From contig NZ_QAOU01000001.1 in assembly GCF_003050965.1 (NCBI RefSeq), forward strand, positions 806,001 through 870,000: DNA of 64,000 bases, in the 5' to 3' direction. Below the pieces are notes generated by a model that saw only the letters and a list, made by a program, of their open reading frames with translations, was not told the DNA's origin and did not search any database. Below are positions 27,322 through 35,556 of the stretch, in pieces. Each line of letters opens with the position of its first letter. Positions within the stretch are counted from its first letter, which is position 1. The DNA is from Nitrosospira sp. Nsp2 (GTDB lineage: Bacteria; Pseudomonadota; Gammaproteobacteria; Burkholderiales; Nitrosomonadaceae). A program made the position numbers and the translations under genes.

Positions 27322-28098
27322 ATGCCAACGAATAACAAACTGGAATGGTTTGGAACCTGTTTGGGCCAGTATTTGCTGGAGAGGGAACAAAATCATTTTG
27401 ACAGGGCCGTAGCCGATGTTTTCGGTTACCACGCCGTGCAGATCGGTTTTCCACAGTACGATTTCCTGCGCGCCAACCGCATGCCGCTCCAGTTCGGCAT
27501 ATCGACGGAAGAGGGAGGCGCAGTGCGTGCGGCTCCGGATTTTCTACCGATCGAATCGAATAGCATCGATCTGGTGCTGTTGCCTCATATACTCGAGTTC
27601 AGTGCCAATCCGCACCAGATCCTGCGCGAGGTGCAACGGGTGTTGGTGCCGGAAGGGCATGCAATCGTTTGCGGCTTCAACCCCCGCAGTCTTTGGGGCG
27701 TACGGGGGCTTTTCGGTTCAATGAACGATGACTATCCCTGGCGAGGCAATTTCATCGCGCGGCCGAGGCTCAAGGATTGGCTGACATTGCTGGATTTTGA
27801 GATTACCGAAGACCGCTTATGCTGCTACGTGCCCCCATTCAGCCAGGAGAAGTGGCTGAAGCGATTCGGATTCATGGAAGGGGTCGGCGATCGGTGGTGG
27901 CAGTCTTCCGGCGGCGTATATTTTCTGACGGCGGTCAAGCGCGTGCACGGCATGCGCGTTATAAAGCCCGAGTGGAAGGAAGTTCGCGCACGAAGAAGGG
28001 CGATGGCGCCGGTCGCGCAAAAGCTCACGGGCAACGCGACGGGGAAAGAACCCCGCAGGGCTGCGCGCAGCAAGACTGAGGCGCGCGTCAAGGAGTGA
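27322..28098 (+). CDS. SAM-dependent methyltransferase-like protein next to rnhA
   Basis: 258 residues. It has a class I methyltransferase-like core in which '[34 protein letters not shown]' corresponds to motifs III-IV and '[21 protein letters not shown]' to the next strand, but the usual glycine-rich motif I is poorly conserved ('[14 protein letters not shown]'). Proteins of this type are commonly encoded next to gloB and rnhA in beta-proteobacteria. The substrate is unknown and loss of SAM binding is possible. The C-terminal tail is very basic. Its stop overlaps the GTG start of rnhA by four bases (GTGA), indicating translational coupling. Confidence 0.82.
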   Translation: MPTNNKLEWFGTCLGQYLLEREQNHFDRAVADVFGYHAVQIGFPQYDFLRANRMPLQFGISTEEGGAVRAAPDFLPIESNSIDLVLLPHILEFSANPHQILREVQRVLVPEGHAIVCGFNPRSLWGVRGLFGSMNDDYPWRGNFIARPRLKDWLTLLDFEITEDRLCCYVPPFSQEKWLKRFGFMEGVGDRWWQSSGGVYFLTAVKRVHGMRVIKPEWKEVRARRRAMAPVAQKLTGNATGKEPRRAARSKTEARVKE

Positions 28099-28682
28099 AA
28101 GCGCCGCGCACGGCAGTAGTGGACATATTTACCGACGGGGCCTGCAAAGGGAACCCGGGAGTGGGCGGCTGGGGCGCGCTGCTGCGATATAACGGACGTA
28201 CGCGCGAGTTATGCGGCGGCGAAAAACTGACGACCAACAACCGCATGGAGCTGCTCGCGGTCATTCGCGCGCTGGAAGCGCTAACAAAGCCCTGCGAGGT
28301 TCGGGTCCACACCGACTCCACGTATGTCCAGAAGGGCATCAGCGAATGGATCCATTCGTGGAAAAAGCGCGATTGGCGCACAGCGGACAAAAAACCGGTC
28401 AAAAACGACGACCTGTGGAAAGAACTGGATCGCCTGACACAACGGCACAAAATAGAATGGCTTTGGGTGCGCGGTCATTCCGGCCACGACGGCAACGAAC
28501 AGGCCGACAGACTGGCTAATCAGGGCGTTCAGTCGGTGCTTGAGAACGCAGCTCTCACCGCCTCCCCAACCCCGGACCGATTTGTTGCGGAGAATTTGGC
28601 GGGTAAGACGACGAACAAGACGTCAAGGATCGAAGAGGCGGACCCGCCGAACGCGGGACAGCAGGAAAGAGGAAACCAATAA
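28095..28682 (+). CDS. rnhA: Ribonuclease HI
   Basis: 195 residues from a GTG that overlaps the preceding stop. The catalytic aspartate is in '[17 protein letters not shown]' (D14), the glutamate in '[10 protein letters not shown]', the next aspartate in '[12 protein letters not shown]', and the last acidic residue in '[17 protein letters not shown]'. It degrades RNA in RNA:DNA hybrids. The fold ends near residue 145. The remaining 50 residues are a low-complexity tail rich in T, N, E and A, longer than in the E. coli enzyme. dnaQ follows immediately, so gene order is methyltransferase-rnhA-dnaQ. Confidence 0.95.
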   Translation: MKAPRTAVVDIFTDGACKGNPGVGGWGALLRYNGRTRELCGGEKLTTNNRMELLAVIRALEALTKPCEVRVHTDSTYVQKGISEWIHSWKKRDWRTADKKPVKNDDLWKELDRLTQRHKIEWLWVRGHSGHDGNEQADRLANQGVQSVLENAALTASPTPDRFVAENLAGKTTNKTSRIEEADPPNAGQQERGNQ

Positions 28683-28683
28683 G

Positions 28684-29454
28684 ATGCGCCAGATTTTTAT
28701 CGACACGGAAACAACCGGCCTTGAACCCAAGCTCGGTCATCGTATTATCGAAATCGCCGCAGTGGAGATGAAGAGCCGCAGGCTGACGGGCCGCCGCTTT
28801 CATTATTATCTGAATCCCGAGCGGGAGATCGAGGAGGGTGCACTGCAGGTCCATGGATTAACCACGGAATTTCTTCAGGACAAGCACAAGTTTGGCGATA
28901 TTGTGCACGAGCTGATCGAGTTTCTCGATGGTGCTGAGCTGATCATGCACAACGCGCCCTTCGACGTCGCCTTCCTTGACCATGAACTGGGCCTCGCGGC
29001 GTTGCCTCAGCTGTGCGAATGCTGCCATTCAGTGACGGACACGCTGAAAATCGCGAAAGAGCTGTATCCGGGGAAGAGGAACAACCTGGATGCGCTCTGT
29101 GAACGGTATGAGGTGGATAATTCACGGCGTGCCTTACACGGCGCGCTGCTGGATGCCGAGTTGCTGGCGGAGGTCTACCTCGGCATGACGCGCGGACAGG
29201 AAAGCCTGCTGATGGAACTGGAGGCTGAGCCCACGCTCGACCTTGCCGCGAATCTGCATGAGTTGCACTTGATCGTGCTGCCGCCGACACCGGACGAACT
29301 CGAGGCTCACACCCGGCAACTGGAGATGATTGAAAAAGAAAGCAAGGGAAAGTGCTTGTGGAGGCGACTGGAATCCGAAGCTGCCGACGCCGCCGAGGAA
29401 GTTGCCAAGGACGTTGCCGCGGGCTTGGTTAAAGTGGAGTTGAAGTTCGCGTAG
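28684..29454 (+). CDS. dnaQ: DNA polymerase III epsilon subunit (proofreading exonuclease)
   Basis: 256 residues from the ATG at 28684, preceded by GAGGAAA. Exo I is 'IFIDTETTGLEP' (D7, E9), Exo II 'HNAPFDVAFLDHEL' and Exo III 'RALHGALLDAELLAEVYL', the full DEDDh set. It is the 3'-5' proofreading exonuclease of the replicative polymerase and binds the alpha subunit through its C-terminal region. The start is one base past the rnhA stop (28682), so the two genes are co-transcribed. The longer open frame to 28540 is inside rnhA and is not used. Confidence 0.95.
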   Translation: MRQIFIDTETTGLEPKLGHRIIEIAAVEMKSRRLTGRRFHYYLNPEREIEEGALQVHGLTTEFLQDKHKFGDIVHELIEFLDGAELIMHNAPFDVAFLDHELGLAALPQLCECCHSVTDTLKIAKELYPGKRNNLDALCERYEVDNSRRALHGALLDAELLAEVYLGMTRGQESLLMELEAEPTLDLAANLHELHLIVLPPTPDELEAHTRQLEMIEKESKGKCLWRRLESEAADAAEEVAKDVAAGLVKVELKFA

Positions 29455-29489
29455 TTGCTTGGCCTGCCAATTCCTCTAACCCTGAACCT

Positions 29490-29528
29490 GGGTTCCGCGT
29501 AGCGCGGGGAAGGCGACGAGGGGAACCC
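29490..29528. repeat. Inverted repeat between dnaQ and a convergent gene
   Basis: GGGTTCC (29490-29496) and GGAACCC (29522-29528) flank a smaller CCGCG-TAG-CGCGG hairpin. No T-run follows. It may act as a weak bidirectional transcription block between convergent genes. Confidence 0.35.
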
Positions 29529-29650
29529 TAGCTTCCCCGAAAGTGCTGCGGGCTGACAGGACAAGCCGTGATAACCCATCCGTCGGGGATACGCATCACC
29601 TCAAGTAACGCAGTCGTACCTGTTTTTACGGCAACCGCTGGACAGTTCGA

Positions 29651-30943
29651 TTAAAACAGCTCGAACTGCCCCCCGGCGTCTCGCGCCTTGCCCGATTTTT
29701 TCTTTCCCGCGCCCTCGCCCGTGTTCCGTTCAAGCGCTGGGGTGATTGAAGGTCGCTGGAAAAGGGAGGTATCCAGTCCTTTAAAACGGCCAGAACGTAT
29801 ACCCAAGCCGAGACGCGCCACGGTTTTCTCGAAGCGCTGCCGGATCAGGTCCGCCCAGATTCCTTGGCCGTGCATGCGCTTGCCGAAGCTTGAGTCATAG
29901 TCCTTGCCCCCGTGGATGTCGCGCACCCGGTTCATCACCCGCGCCGCCCTATCCGGAAAATGGGCTTCAAGCCATTGCCGGAATAGCGGACTGACTTCCC
30001 AAGGCAGGCGCAGCGTGACGTAGCCCGCATTAATGGCGCCGGCTTCCGCTGCCGCCACCAATATGCGTTCGAGGTCAGGCTCTGTCACGAAAGGGATGAC
30101 TGGCGCGATGCTGACCCCAACCGGAATGCCCGCGTCGGTCAAGGTGCGGATCGTGCGCAGGCGGCGCATGGGCGCGGTCGCGCGGGGTTCCAGAGTGCGC
30201 GCCACCTCCGCGTCGAGGGTGGTCAACGTCACCGCTGCCATCGCGAGCCGTCGCGATGCCATTTCCGCCAGTAAGTCGATGTCGCGCTCGATAAGGGAAG
30301 ATTTCGTGATCAGCGCCACCGGGTGCTGGCACTCGCGCAGCACCTCCAGCACCCGGCGGGTCAGCCGCAACTCGCGTTCGCACGGTTGATATGCATCGGT
30401 ATTGACGCCGAGCGCGATGGGCTCCGGTACATGGGAGGCTTTCGACAATTCCTGCCTCAGCAAGTCCGGAGCATTTATCTTGGCGAAAATTTTGCTCTCG
30501 AAATCCAGCCCCGGGGAGAGCCCGAGATAACTGTGGGTGGGGCGCGCGAAACAGTAAATGCAGCCATGCTCGCAGCCGCGATAAGGATTGAGCGAAATGC
30601 TGAACGGAACATCAGGGGACTTGTTGCGGCTGAGGATGCTCTTGGCCTGCTCCTCGATGATTTGCGTCTTCCACGCCGCTGCCCCGTCCGGTCCGGGTAC
30701 CGGGTCCATTTCTGCGGCGGGCTGGGCGCCGGCCTGAGCGCCGACTGCTGCGCTTCGCTCGCAATCGCCGAGGCTTTCGCCGGTCCAGCCATCGTCGATA
30801 TCCTCGCGTATCAGAGTCTCGTAACGCCCTTGCAAGTTCGATACCGCGCCGCGTCCCTTTTTTGCTTTCAGTGGGGCTTGCATGAATGGCGGTTCAGCGT
30901 CGCGGTATGGCTCGTCTGAATCGCGTGGATCGGATATCGACAT
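29651..30943 (-). CDS. PA0069-family radical SAM protein
   Basis: 430 residues. The radical SAM cluster motif is C-x3-C-x2-C in 'GCEHGCIYCFAR', preceded by 'FSISLNPYRG' and followed by 'GVNTDAYQPCERELRLTR', 'ALITKSSLIERDIDLLAEMA' and 'TLTTLDAEVARTLEPRA', all typical of the PA0069/Rv2578c family, related to spore photoproduct lyase-like enzymes. The reaction of the family is not established. The first 75 residues are a variable, probably disordered extension, and the C-terminus is again charged. It is convergent with dnaQ. Confidence 0.9.
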   Translation of the reverse strand: MSISDPRDSDEPYRDAEPPFMQAPLKAKKGRGAVSNLQGRYETLIREDIDDGWTGESLGDCERSAAVGAQAGAQPAAEMDPVPGPDGAAAWKTQIIEEQAKSILSRNKSPDVPFSISLNPYRGCEHGCIYCFARPTHSYLGLSPGLDFESKIFAKINAPDLLRQELSKASHVPEPIALGVNTDAYQPCERELRLTRRVLEVLRECQHPVALITKSSLIERDIDLLAEMASRRLAMAAVTLTTLDAEVARTLEPRATAPMRRLRTIRTLTDAGIPVGVSIAPVIPFVTEPDLERILVAAAEAGAINAGYVTLRLPWEVSPLFRQWLEAHFPDRAARVMNRVRDIHGGKDYDSSFGKRMHGQGIWADLIRQRFEKTVARLGLGIRSGRFKGLDTSLFQRPSITPALERNTGEGAGKKKSGKARDAGGQFELF

Positions 30944-31211
30944 GATATGTATCTTACAGGTGCGAGATTGGGCTGAATCTTACGGCGGTTGCTGGCTGTT
31001 CGCCTAGGGCCGCTTGTAGCTGGTAGCTTGCAGGGTGTAGCTGGAATACGCCAATTCGAGTCTTACGCCGCAATTTTGGTTCAAAATGGAATGTGTGTCT
31101 CAATTTCAGCACGGTAGGTAAGAGCGTAACTTCGCAGGGTGTTTATCTGTTTCGCGCGGTATGTGATGATACGTCCTGGCCACGATGAAAAGTTAAGGTG
31201 AGGGACGAGTT

Positions 31212-31634
31212 ATGAAACCGACGATATTCGCTATATTTCTGCTCAGCTGGTGCCTGGCGGGCGTCGCCACCGCGCAGACCGCGCCGAACATTGAACGCAA
31301 AGTGGATCCGCGCATCGCACAGCTGGAGATGGCGCTGAACCTGGTGAACCAGGAACAGCAGTCGGTATACCAGCAATTTCAGATGCTGCAGGAGATGCGT
31401 CGGAGTGAAGTACAGAATATAAACCCGCTCGTTATGCAGGACATGGGGGGTGTAAAGGACATGCCCCCAATAAGTTATGACGAAAGTGTACGGGTGCAGC
31501 GCGAACGGAAGGATCGCATCCAGCAACACGCACGCGAACTCGACCGCCTGTATGCGCGCTATTCTGAATTAGGTGAACAGAAGAACGCGATACTGGAACA
31601 GCTCAGGGAGATCGCAAAAGAGACAGTGCGGTGA
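31212..31634 (+). CDS. Periplasmic coiled-coil protein of unknown function
   Basis: 140 residues. The signal peptide MKPTIFAIFLLSWCLAGVATA precedes a mature protein that is nearly all predicted helix, with heptad-like spacing in 'RIAQLEMALNLVNQEQQSVYQQFQMLQEM' (two blocks) and a second charged helix near the C-terminus. No cysteine remains in the mature part. The start follows GTGAGGGACGAG. No family is recognised. It differs from the three secreted coiled-coil proteins at 21-23 kb, since it lacks the YLYG block. Confidence 0.75.
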   Translation: MKPTIFAIFLLSWCLAGVATAQTAPNIERKVDPRIAQLEMALNLVNQEQQSVYQQFQMLQEMRRSEVQNINPLVMQDMGGVKDMPPISYDESVRVQRERKDRIQQHARELDRLYARYSELGEQKNAILEQLREIAKETVR

Positions 31635-31794
31635 CAGGGTTGTTCGATCACAGGCCGCTCCAGTTGACTATTGACCGTTGCATACCTGCGTCATATCCGC
31701 TGTGGGCTGTGGAATGCGAAACAACTTCATCATCTTCCGCGGGCCAGCTTTACTGACGTGAGCTGAGGTGAGGTGCCCAGCTTGCAGCGGCTTC

Positions 31795-31869
31795 TCAGAT
31801 GATGCCTGCAAATTTAAGGATGGCGAGGACAATAACAATCAAGCCGACCAGATAGATTACGTTGTTCAT
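31795..31869 (-). CDS. Very short membrane peptide (24 aa)
   Basis: An ATG at 31869 preceded by ACGGAGAATGCC opens 24 codons: MNNVIYLVGLIVIVLAILKF followed by AGII and TGA. It is one transmembrane helix with a GGAG ribosome binding site at the right spacing. Such one-helix peptides starting with M-N/D-x-I-Y-L-V/I-G-L are often seen as unannotated small proteins in proteobacteria. The function is unknown. The rest of 31635-32155 holds no other gene I can support. Confidence 0.55.
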   Translation of the reverse strand: MNNVIYLVGLIVIVLAILKFAGII

Positions 31870-32155
31870 GGCATTCTCCGTTAGAAATTGAACCGGCTAA
31901 GTTTATAAAAACTGACTCTACGCACTCACTTTAGCTCTACATGCGGTTGAGTTCCGTACGCCAAGGCACACATGGAACAGGCTGGACAGTAAATCCTTGG
32001 AGGAAATGTTCATTGAGTTGCGGCTGCTTTGTTTTGCTCCTATTTGCGAACTCACGCAGCGGGTTTTGCTCTAGGGCTTGAGAAGCTGTCGGAGGGATAT
32101 CGGAGCGATATGGTTGTGAAGAGACAAATCGTACGAAGCGTACAGTGGGAGAAGC

Positions 32156-32524
32156 ATGGCGATGAGCAGAATTAACGCCGCCAACGTCAAACTGAAACGG
32201 GCTTATGATCCGCCGGAGGCCGCGGACGGCACGCGGATACTGGTGGACAGGCTCTGGCCACGTGGAGTCAAAAAGACCGAGGCAGCGATCGAGCAATGGG
32301 CAAAAGATCTTGCGCCCAGCGCAGCTTTACGAAAGTGGTTCGGCCATGACCCCGGCCGTTGGGAAGAGTTTTGTGAGCGCTATGCGGCAGAGGTGAGCCA
32401 GCACCCCGACCAATTGAAGCAACTGCGGGTGTTGGCGCGCGAGGATTCCATTACGCTGGTTTATTCCGCCCACGATGAGCTGCACAATAATGCCGTTGCG
32501 CTACGGCGTCTTATTCTGGGGTAG
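32156..32524 (+). CDS. DUF488 (YeaO-like) protein
   Basis: 122 residues. 'VKLKRAYDPPEAADGTRILVDRLWPRGV' at the N-terminus, 'WAKDLAPSAALRKWFGHDPGRWEEF' in the middle and 'LVYSAHDELHNNAVALRRLI' at the end are the three conserved blocks of DUF488/YeaO proteins. Function of the family is not settled. The start follows GGGAGAAG. A second ATG two codons downstream is equally possible. It is convergent with the cytochrome c gene. Confidence 0.88.
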   Translation: MAMSRINAANVKLKRAYDPPEAADGTRILVDRLWPRGVKKTEAAIEQWAKDLAPSAALRKWFGHDPGRWEEFCERYAAEVSQHPDQLKQLRVLAREDSITLVYSAHDELHNNAVALRRLILG

Positions 32525-32590
32525 AACAAATGCTGTTCAAGCTTGCAGTGGATGCAAGCTCGGCGCGGTTTTAGGACGCCGCCCCGGGGA

Positions 32591-33457
32591 CTAGGGCTGC
32601 GCCGGCTCGCGTTTCATGATACTCATCACTTTCAGGTAAGTGATCAGTTCTTCCGTAACCTGTTCCGCGTTGGCGATGCCTCGCGGAAGACCTGGCATCC
32701 GTGCGTTGTAGCGGATGCTTTGCGGGCTCAAGATCCAGCGCCGCAGATATTCCGGCTTGATGTACTCCACAACGCTGGTCGGATAGTTGAGTTCCGGCGC
32801 CTTGCCCCCGCCTTCGCCATTGATGGTGTGGCAGGAGACGCAGTATTGCCGAAAGTGCGTGTACCCGCGTTTCACCTCCTCCGAGGCATTGGCCGGGGGC
32901 AAAATATTCGGGAATGGCGCGTCCGGTCTGAGCGTGATGCGCATCACCTGGTAAGGGAAATCGGAATCGCCGGACGCCAGAAGGTCCTTCGAATTCAGGT
33001 TATCCCACACCAGGTAGAGCGGCCCGAGTTGTACCACTTCGTTGTTCTGCACCGGGTTCGTCGTGGTAAAGGGGGCATTGTCCGGGCTCGCAAAGGCGAA
33101 GTAGGCGGGATGGGCGAGGAATTTCTCCACCGGGATGCTTGGCTGGAACCCGTCGATGGAAGTGAACACAATCTCCCGCGCCTGCTCCCACTCCTTGCCG
33201 AAGACGTGATCCAGCACAGGCCGGGCTGGAAGTGCCTGATAGATCCGTTCCCTGTTTTCGTGCGGTTCAAAAATCTTTAGTGAAACCGCTGGCGCGATGC
33301 CGCGCATGGTCTCGAGGGAAAGGACCTTCACCACTTTATCTCCCCGTTTGAATTCGATCGTTGCCGGGTCGTTTGACGCCGCGCCAGCATGGAAGGCAAA
33401 GGCGAGCAGGCCGCCAAGCATGAACAGGAAATACAGAGAGACTTTCAAGGTTTTCAC
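32591..33457 (-). CDS. Secreted monohaem cytochrome c protein
   Basis: 288 residues from a GTG at 33457. The signal peptide ends near AFHAGA. The N-terminal 170 residues resemble a sulfite-dehydrogenase-like or oxidoreductase-associated domain without obvious cofactor ligands. The C-terminal third is a cytochrome c domain with the haem site CVSCH (C206, C209, H210) and a later methionine in 'NARMPGLP' that could be the sixth ligand. It should function as a periplasmic electron carrier or a subunit of a periplasmic oxidase. No partner enzyme gene is adjacent. Confidence 0.85.
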   Translation of the reverse strand: MKTLKVSLYFLFMLGGLLAFAFHAGAASNDPATIEFKRGDKVVKVLSLETMRGIAPAVSLKIFEPHENRERIYQALPARPVLDHVFGKEWEQAREIVFTSIDGFQPSIPVEKFLAHPAYFAFASPDNAPFTTTNPVQNNEVVQLGPLYLVWDNLNSKDLLASGDSDFPYQVMRITLRPDAPFPNILPPANASEEVKRGYTHFRQYCVSCHTINGEGGGKAPELNYPTSVVEYIKPEYLRRWILSPQSIRYNARMPGLPRGIANAEQVTEELITYLKVMSIMKREPAQP

Positions 33458-33773
33458 TCTTCGTTATGGAGAGAATGTAGGCGGACGGTATAGCCGCTAA
33501 TAGCGGCTGACAATAAGCGAACAAAACGTCTGGCCGGCTTCGTGAAGCGCGACACTCGGGATTATATCCAAGAAACTAATCAGGGAAACATGGTTTGTAA
33601 GCACGCCGATATGCGAACGATGCCGAGGGTTGGGGTGAGTTTCCGCCCGCTGACTGTAATCTTCGGACATTGCCCATACATGCCACGAAACCGCGGCCCG
33701 TCCCTATTACACCATTACACACTCGCCTCTAATGTACTTTAACGCACGGATGAGATAAACGAAAAGGAAAATC
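33458..33773. other. Divergent intergenic region
   Basis: Region between the cytochrome gene and the SDR unit. No gene, RNA or repeat was identified. Confidence 0.35.
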
Positions 33774-33938
33774 ATGTATTCCCCATCGGGACAATTATTG
33801 CTTGTTTTCGTCTTCCTGTTTGCACATCAGTTTACAGCGACACGCTTTCAAGCTGCGCTTCCGGCCCGATTTCCGTGTTGCCCGGATCGCGATCGGGAGG
33901 GCTCACTTTTACCAATATTCTTAGGAGAACAGGTATGA
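33774..33938 (+). CDS. Small ORF coupled to the SDR gene
   Basis: 54 codons from an ATG with a strong AAAGGAAAA ribosome binding site. The N-terminal half is hydrophobic (SGQLLLVFVFLFAHQF) and the C-terminal half polar with two adjacent cysteines. Its TGA overlaps the start of the next gene in an ATGA arrangement, typical of translational coupling. I do not recognise the peptide. It may be a leader whose translation controls the SDR gene, or a small membrane peptide. Confidence 0.4.
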   Translation: MYSPSGQLLLVFVFLFAHQFTATRFQAALPARFPCCPDRDREGSLLPIFLGEQV

Positions 33939-34957
33939 AACCAGAAGACGACGCCATTGCCTCACGACGCCAGTTTGTTGGCGGAGTGACTGCCGGCCTT
34001 GCCACGGCATTCATCCCCCCCGCCTTTGGGCAGCAAGGGCGCCAGGAAAGCGGCGCCGCCGGTTCGCGGCAAGGCGCCAGCCAGTTCCTTAAACAGGATC
34101 CGAGGACGCAGTATCCAGCTCCCCCCTTCCCCCAGCAGAAGCAGGAGCCGCCCGGCCTTGTGGGAAAGATGACACCGCGGCCTGATCATGGCGAAACAAG
34201 CTACAAGGGCTCGGGCCGGCTGGTGGGTAGAAAGGCACTCGTGACCGGCGGCGATTCCGGCATTGGCCGCGCCGCTGTCATCGCCTTTGCGCGTGAGGGC
34301 GCCGATGTCGCGATCAACTATCTCCCTGTTGAGGAGCCCGACGCTCGGGAGGTTGTGGAACTGATCCGGGCGGAAGGGCGTAAGGCGGTCGCGATCCCCG
34401 GCGACATCCGGGACGAAAATTTCTGCTCCAAGCTTGTTGCCGAAGCCGTACGGGATCTGGACGGACTGGATATCCTTGTCAACAATGCGGCCATGCAGGC
34501 CGCGCAGCCCTCCATCGTCAATCTCACGACCGAGCAGTTCGACTCGATATTCAAATGCAACGTTTATGCGATGTTCTGGATCACCAGGGCCGCCATGCCG
34601 CACTTGAAGCCAGGCGCAACCATTATCAACACCAGTTCAATCGAGGCTTACACTCCATCCGACGCGTTTATCGATTATGCGCAGACGAAGGCGTGCAGCG
34701 TTGCTTTCACAAAATCGCTGGCGAAGCAGGTGGCCAAGCAGGGCATACGGGTCAACGCCGTGGCGCCGGGACCATTCTGGACCCCGATGCAAACGACAGG
34801 ATGGGCAGATCTTAGCAGGTTCGGCAACGATGTTCCGCTCGGCCGGCCCGGCCAACCAGCGGAACTGGGTCCCCTGTATGTCTTTCTTGCGTCGCAGGAG
34901 TCAAGCTACGCGACCGGACAAGTGTACGGTGCCTCGGGCGGGGAAGGACACCCCTAG
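33935..34957 (+). CDS. Tat-exported short-chain dehydrogenase/reductase
   Basis: 340 residues from the ATG at 33935, which follows TTAGGAGAACAGGT. An N-terminal twin-arginine signal (SRRQFVGGVTAGLATAF, R11-R12) and a proline/glutamine-rich linker (about residues 35-85) precede a complete SDR domain: TGGDSGIGR at 104-112 for NAD(P), 'LVNNAAMQ', serine in 'INTSSIEAY', catalytic Y248 and K252 (YAQTK), and 'VNAVAPGPFWTPM'. The SDR part resembles the YghA-type diverged SDRs. Export of an NAD(P)-dependent enzyme by Tat, already carrying its cofactor, is notable. The substrate is unknown. Confidence 0.9.
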   Translation: MKPEDDAIASRRQFVGGVTAGLATAFIPPAFGQQGRQESGAAGSRQGASQFLKQDPRTQYPAPPFPQQKQEPPGLVGKMTPRPDHGETSYKGSGRLVGRKALVTGGDSGIGRAAVIAFAREGADVAINYLPVEEPDAREVVELIRAEGRKAVAIPGDIRDENFCSKLVAEAVRDLDGLDILVNNAAMQAAQPSIVNLTTEQFDSIFKCNVYAMFWITRAAMPHLKPGATIINTSSIEAYTPSDAFIDYAQTKACSVAFTKSLAKQVAKQGIRVNAVAPGPFWTPMQTTGWADLSRFGNDVPLGRPGQPAELGPLYVFLASQESSYATGQVYGASGGEGHP

Positions 34958-35098
34958 CGCCATGAGGGACATTGTCACAGGCGGATGGGGTCTGCCCGGC
35001 GCACCTGTCGATGAGTATGAATATCTCAATCTCAGGCGGCCTATTGGAGCGAAGCAGCGGGTATCAACCAAGCGGGGCAGGTGGCGGGACGATCTCTC

Positions 35099-35290
35099 GC
35101 GGATGCGGACACTGAACATGCTTTTATCACCGGCCCTGACGGGATGGGCATGAGAGACGTTGGCGCTTTTAGGCGGAGCCTACAGCTTTGCTTATGGCAT
35201 CAACAATGCCGTCAGATGGTGAGAGGTTCCTCCATTTCCGATGGCGCTATACACGCGTTCATTACCGGGCCCAAATGGGCGGACATCAGG
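35099..35290 (+). pseudogene. Fragment of a HAF-repeat gene
   Basis: 'TEHAFITGPDGMGMRDVGA' in one frame, 'LGGAYSFAYGINNA' in the next and 'QMVRGSSISDGAIHAFITGP' in a third are successive pieces of HAF repeats (compare the intact gene at 3970-5169). At least two frameshifts and no start or signal sequence remain. The remainder of 34958-35556 contains only this relic and a metallo-beta-lactamase fragment. Confidence 0.7.
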
Positions 35291-35438
35291 TGGGAAGGGC
35301 GAAAAGTGTCAGATATGTTTGTCAGGTTCCGATGTACTTCAGGATGACATATCGGGAAATGAGTTTGCCTATGCGCTCCTTTTAGTGAAACAGCCGCAGC
35401 AGAATTGGAGCTAAACCATTTCCAGCCGTTGGTGTACT

Positions 35439-35553
35439 CATTTGGTCGATTTGCCTGTTTCCATAAACGAGGTCCTTGATGTTGATGCAGTAATTGTCAC
35501 CCATATTCATCGGGATCACTGGGACGAGGCAGCGATAAATCCGGCGCCCAAGG
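35439..35553 (+). pseudogene. Fragment of a metallo-beta-lactamase-fold gene
   Basis: One frame reads LVDLPVSINEVLDVDAVIVT then HIHRDHWDEAAINPAPKALN, with the H-x-H-x-D-H metal motif of metallo-beta-lactamase hydrolases of the UlaG-like group. Nothing upstream or downstream continues the fold: the frame is stopped within a few codons and runs into the convergent GGDEF-EAL gene. It is a relic of about 38 codons. Confidence 0.6.
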
Positions 35554-35556
35554 CGC

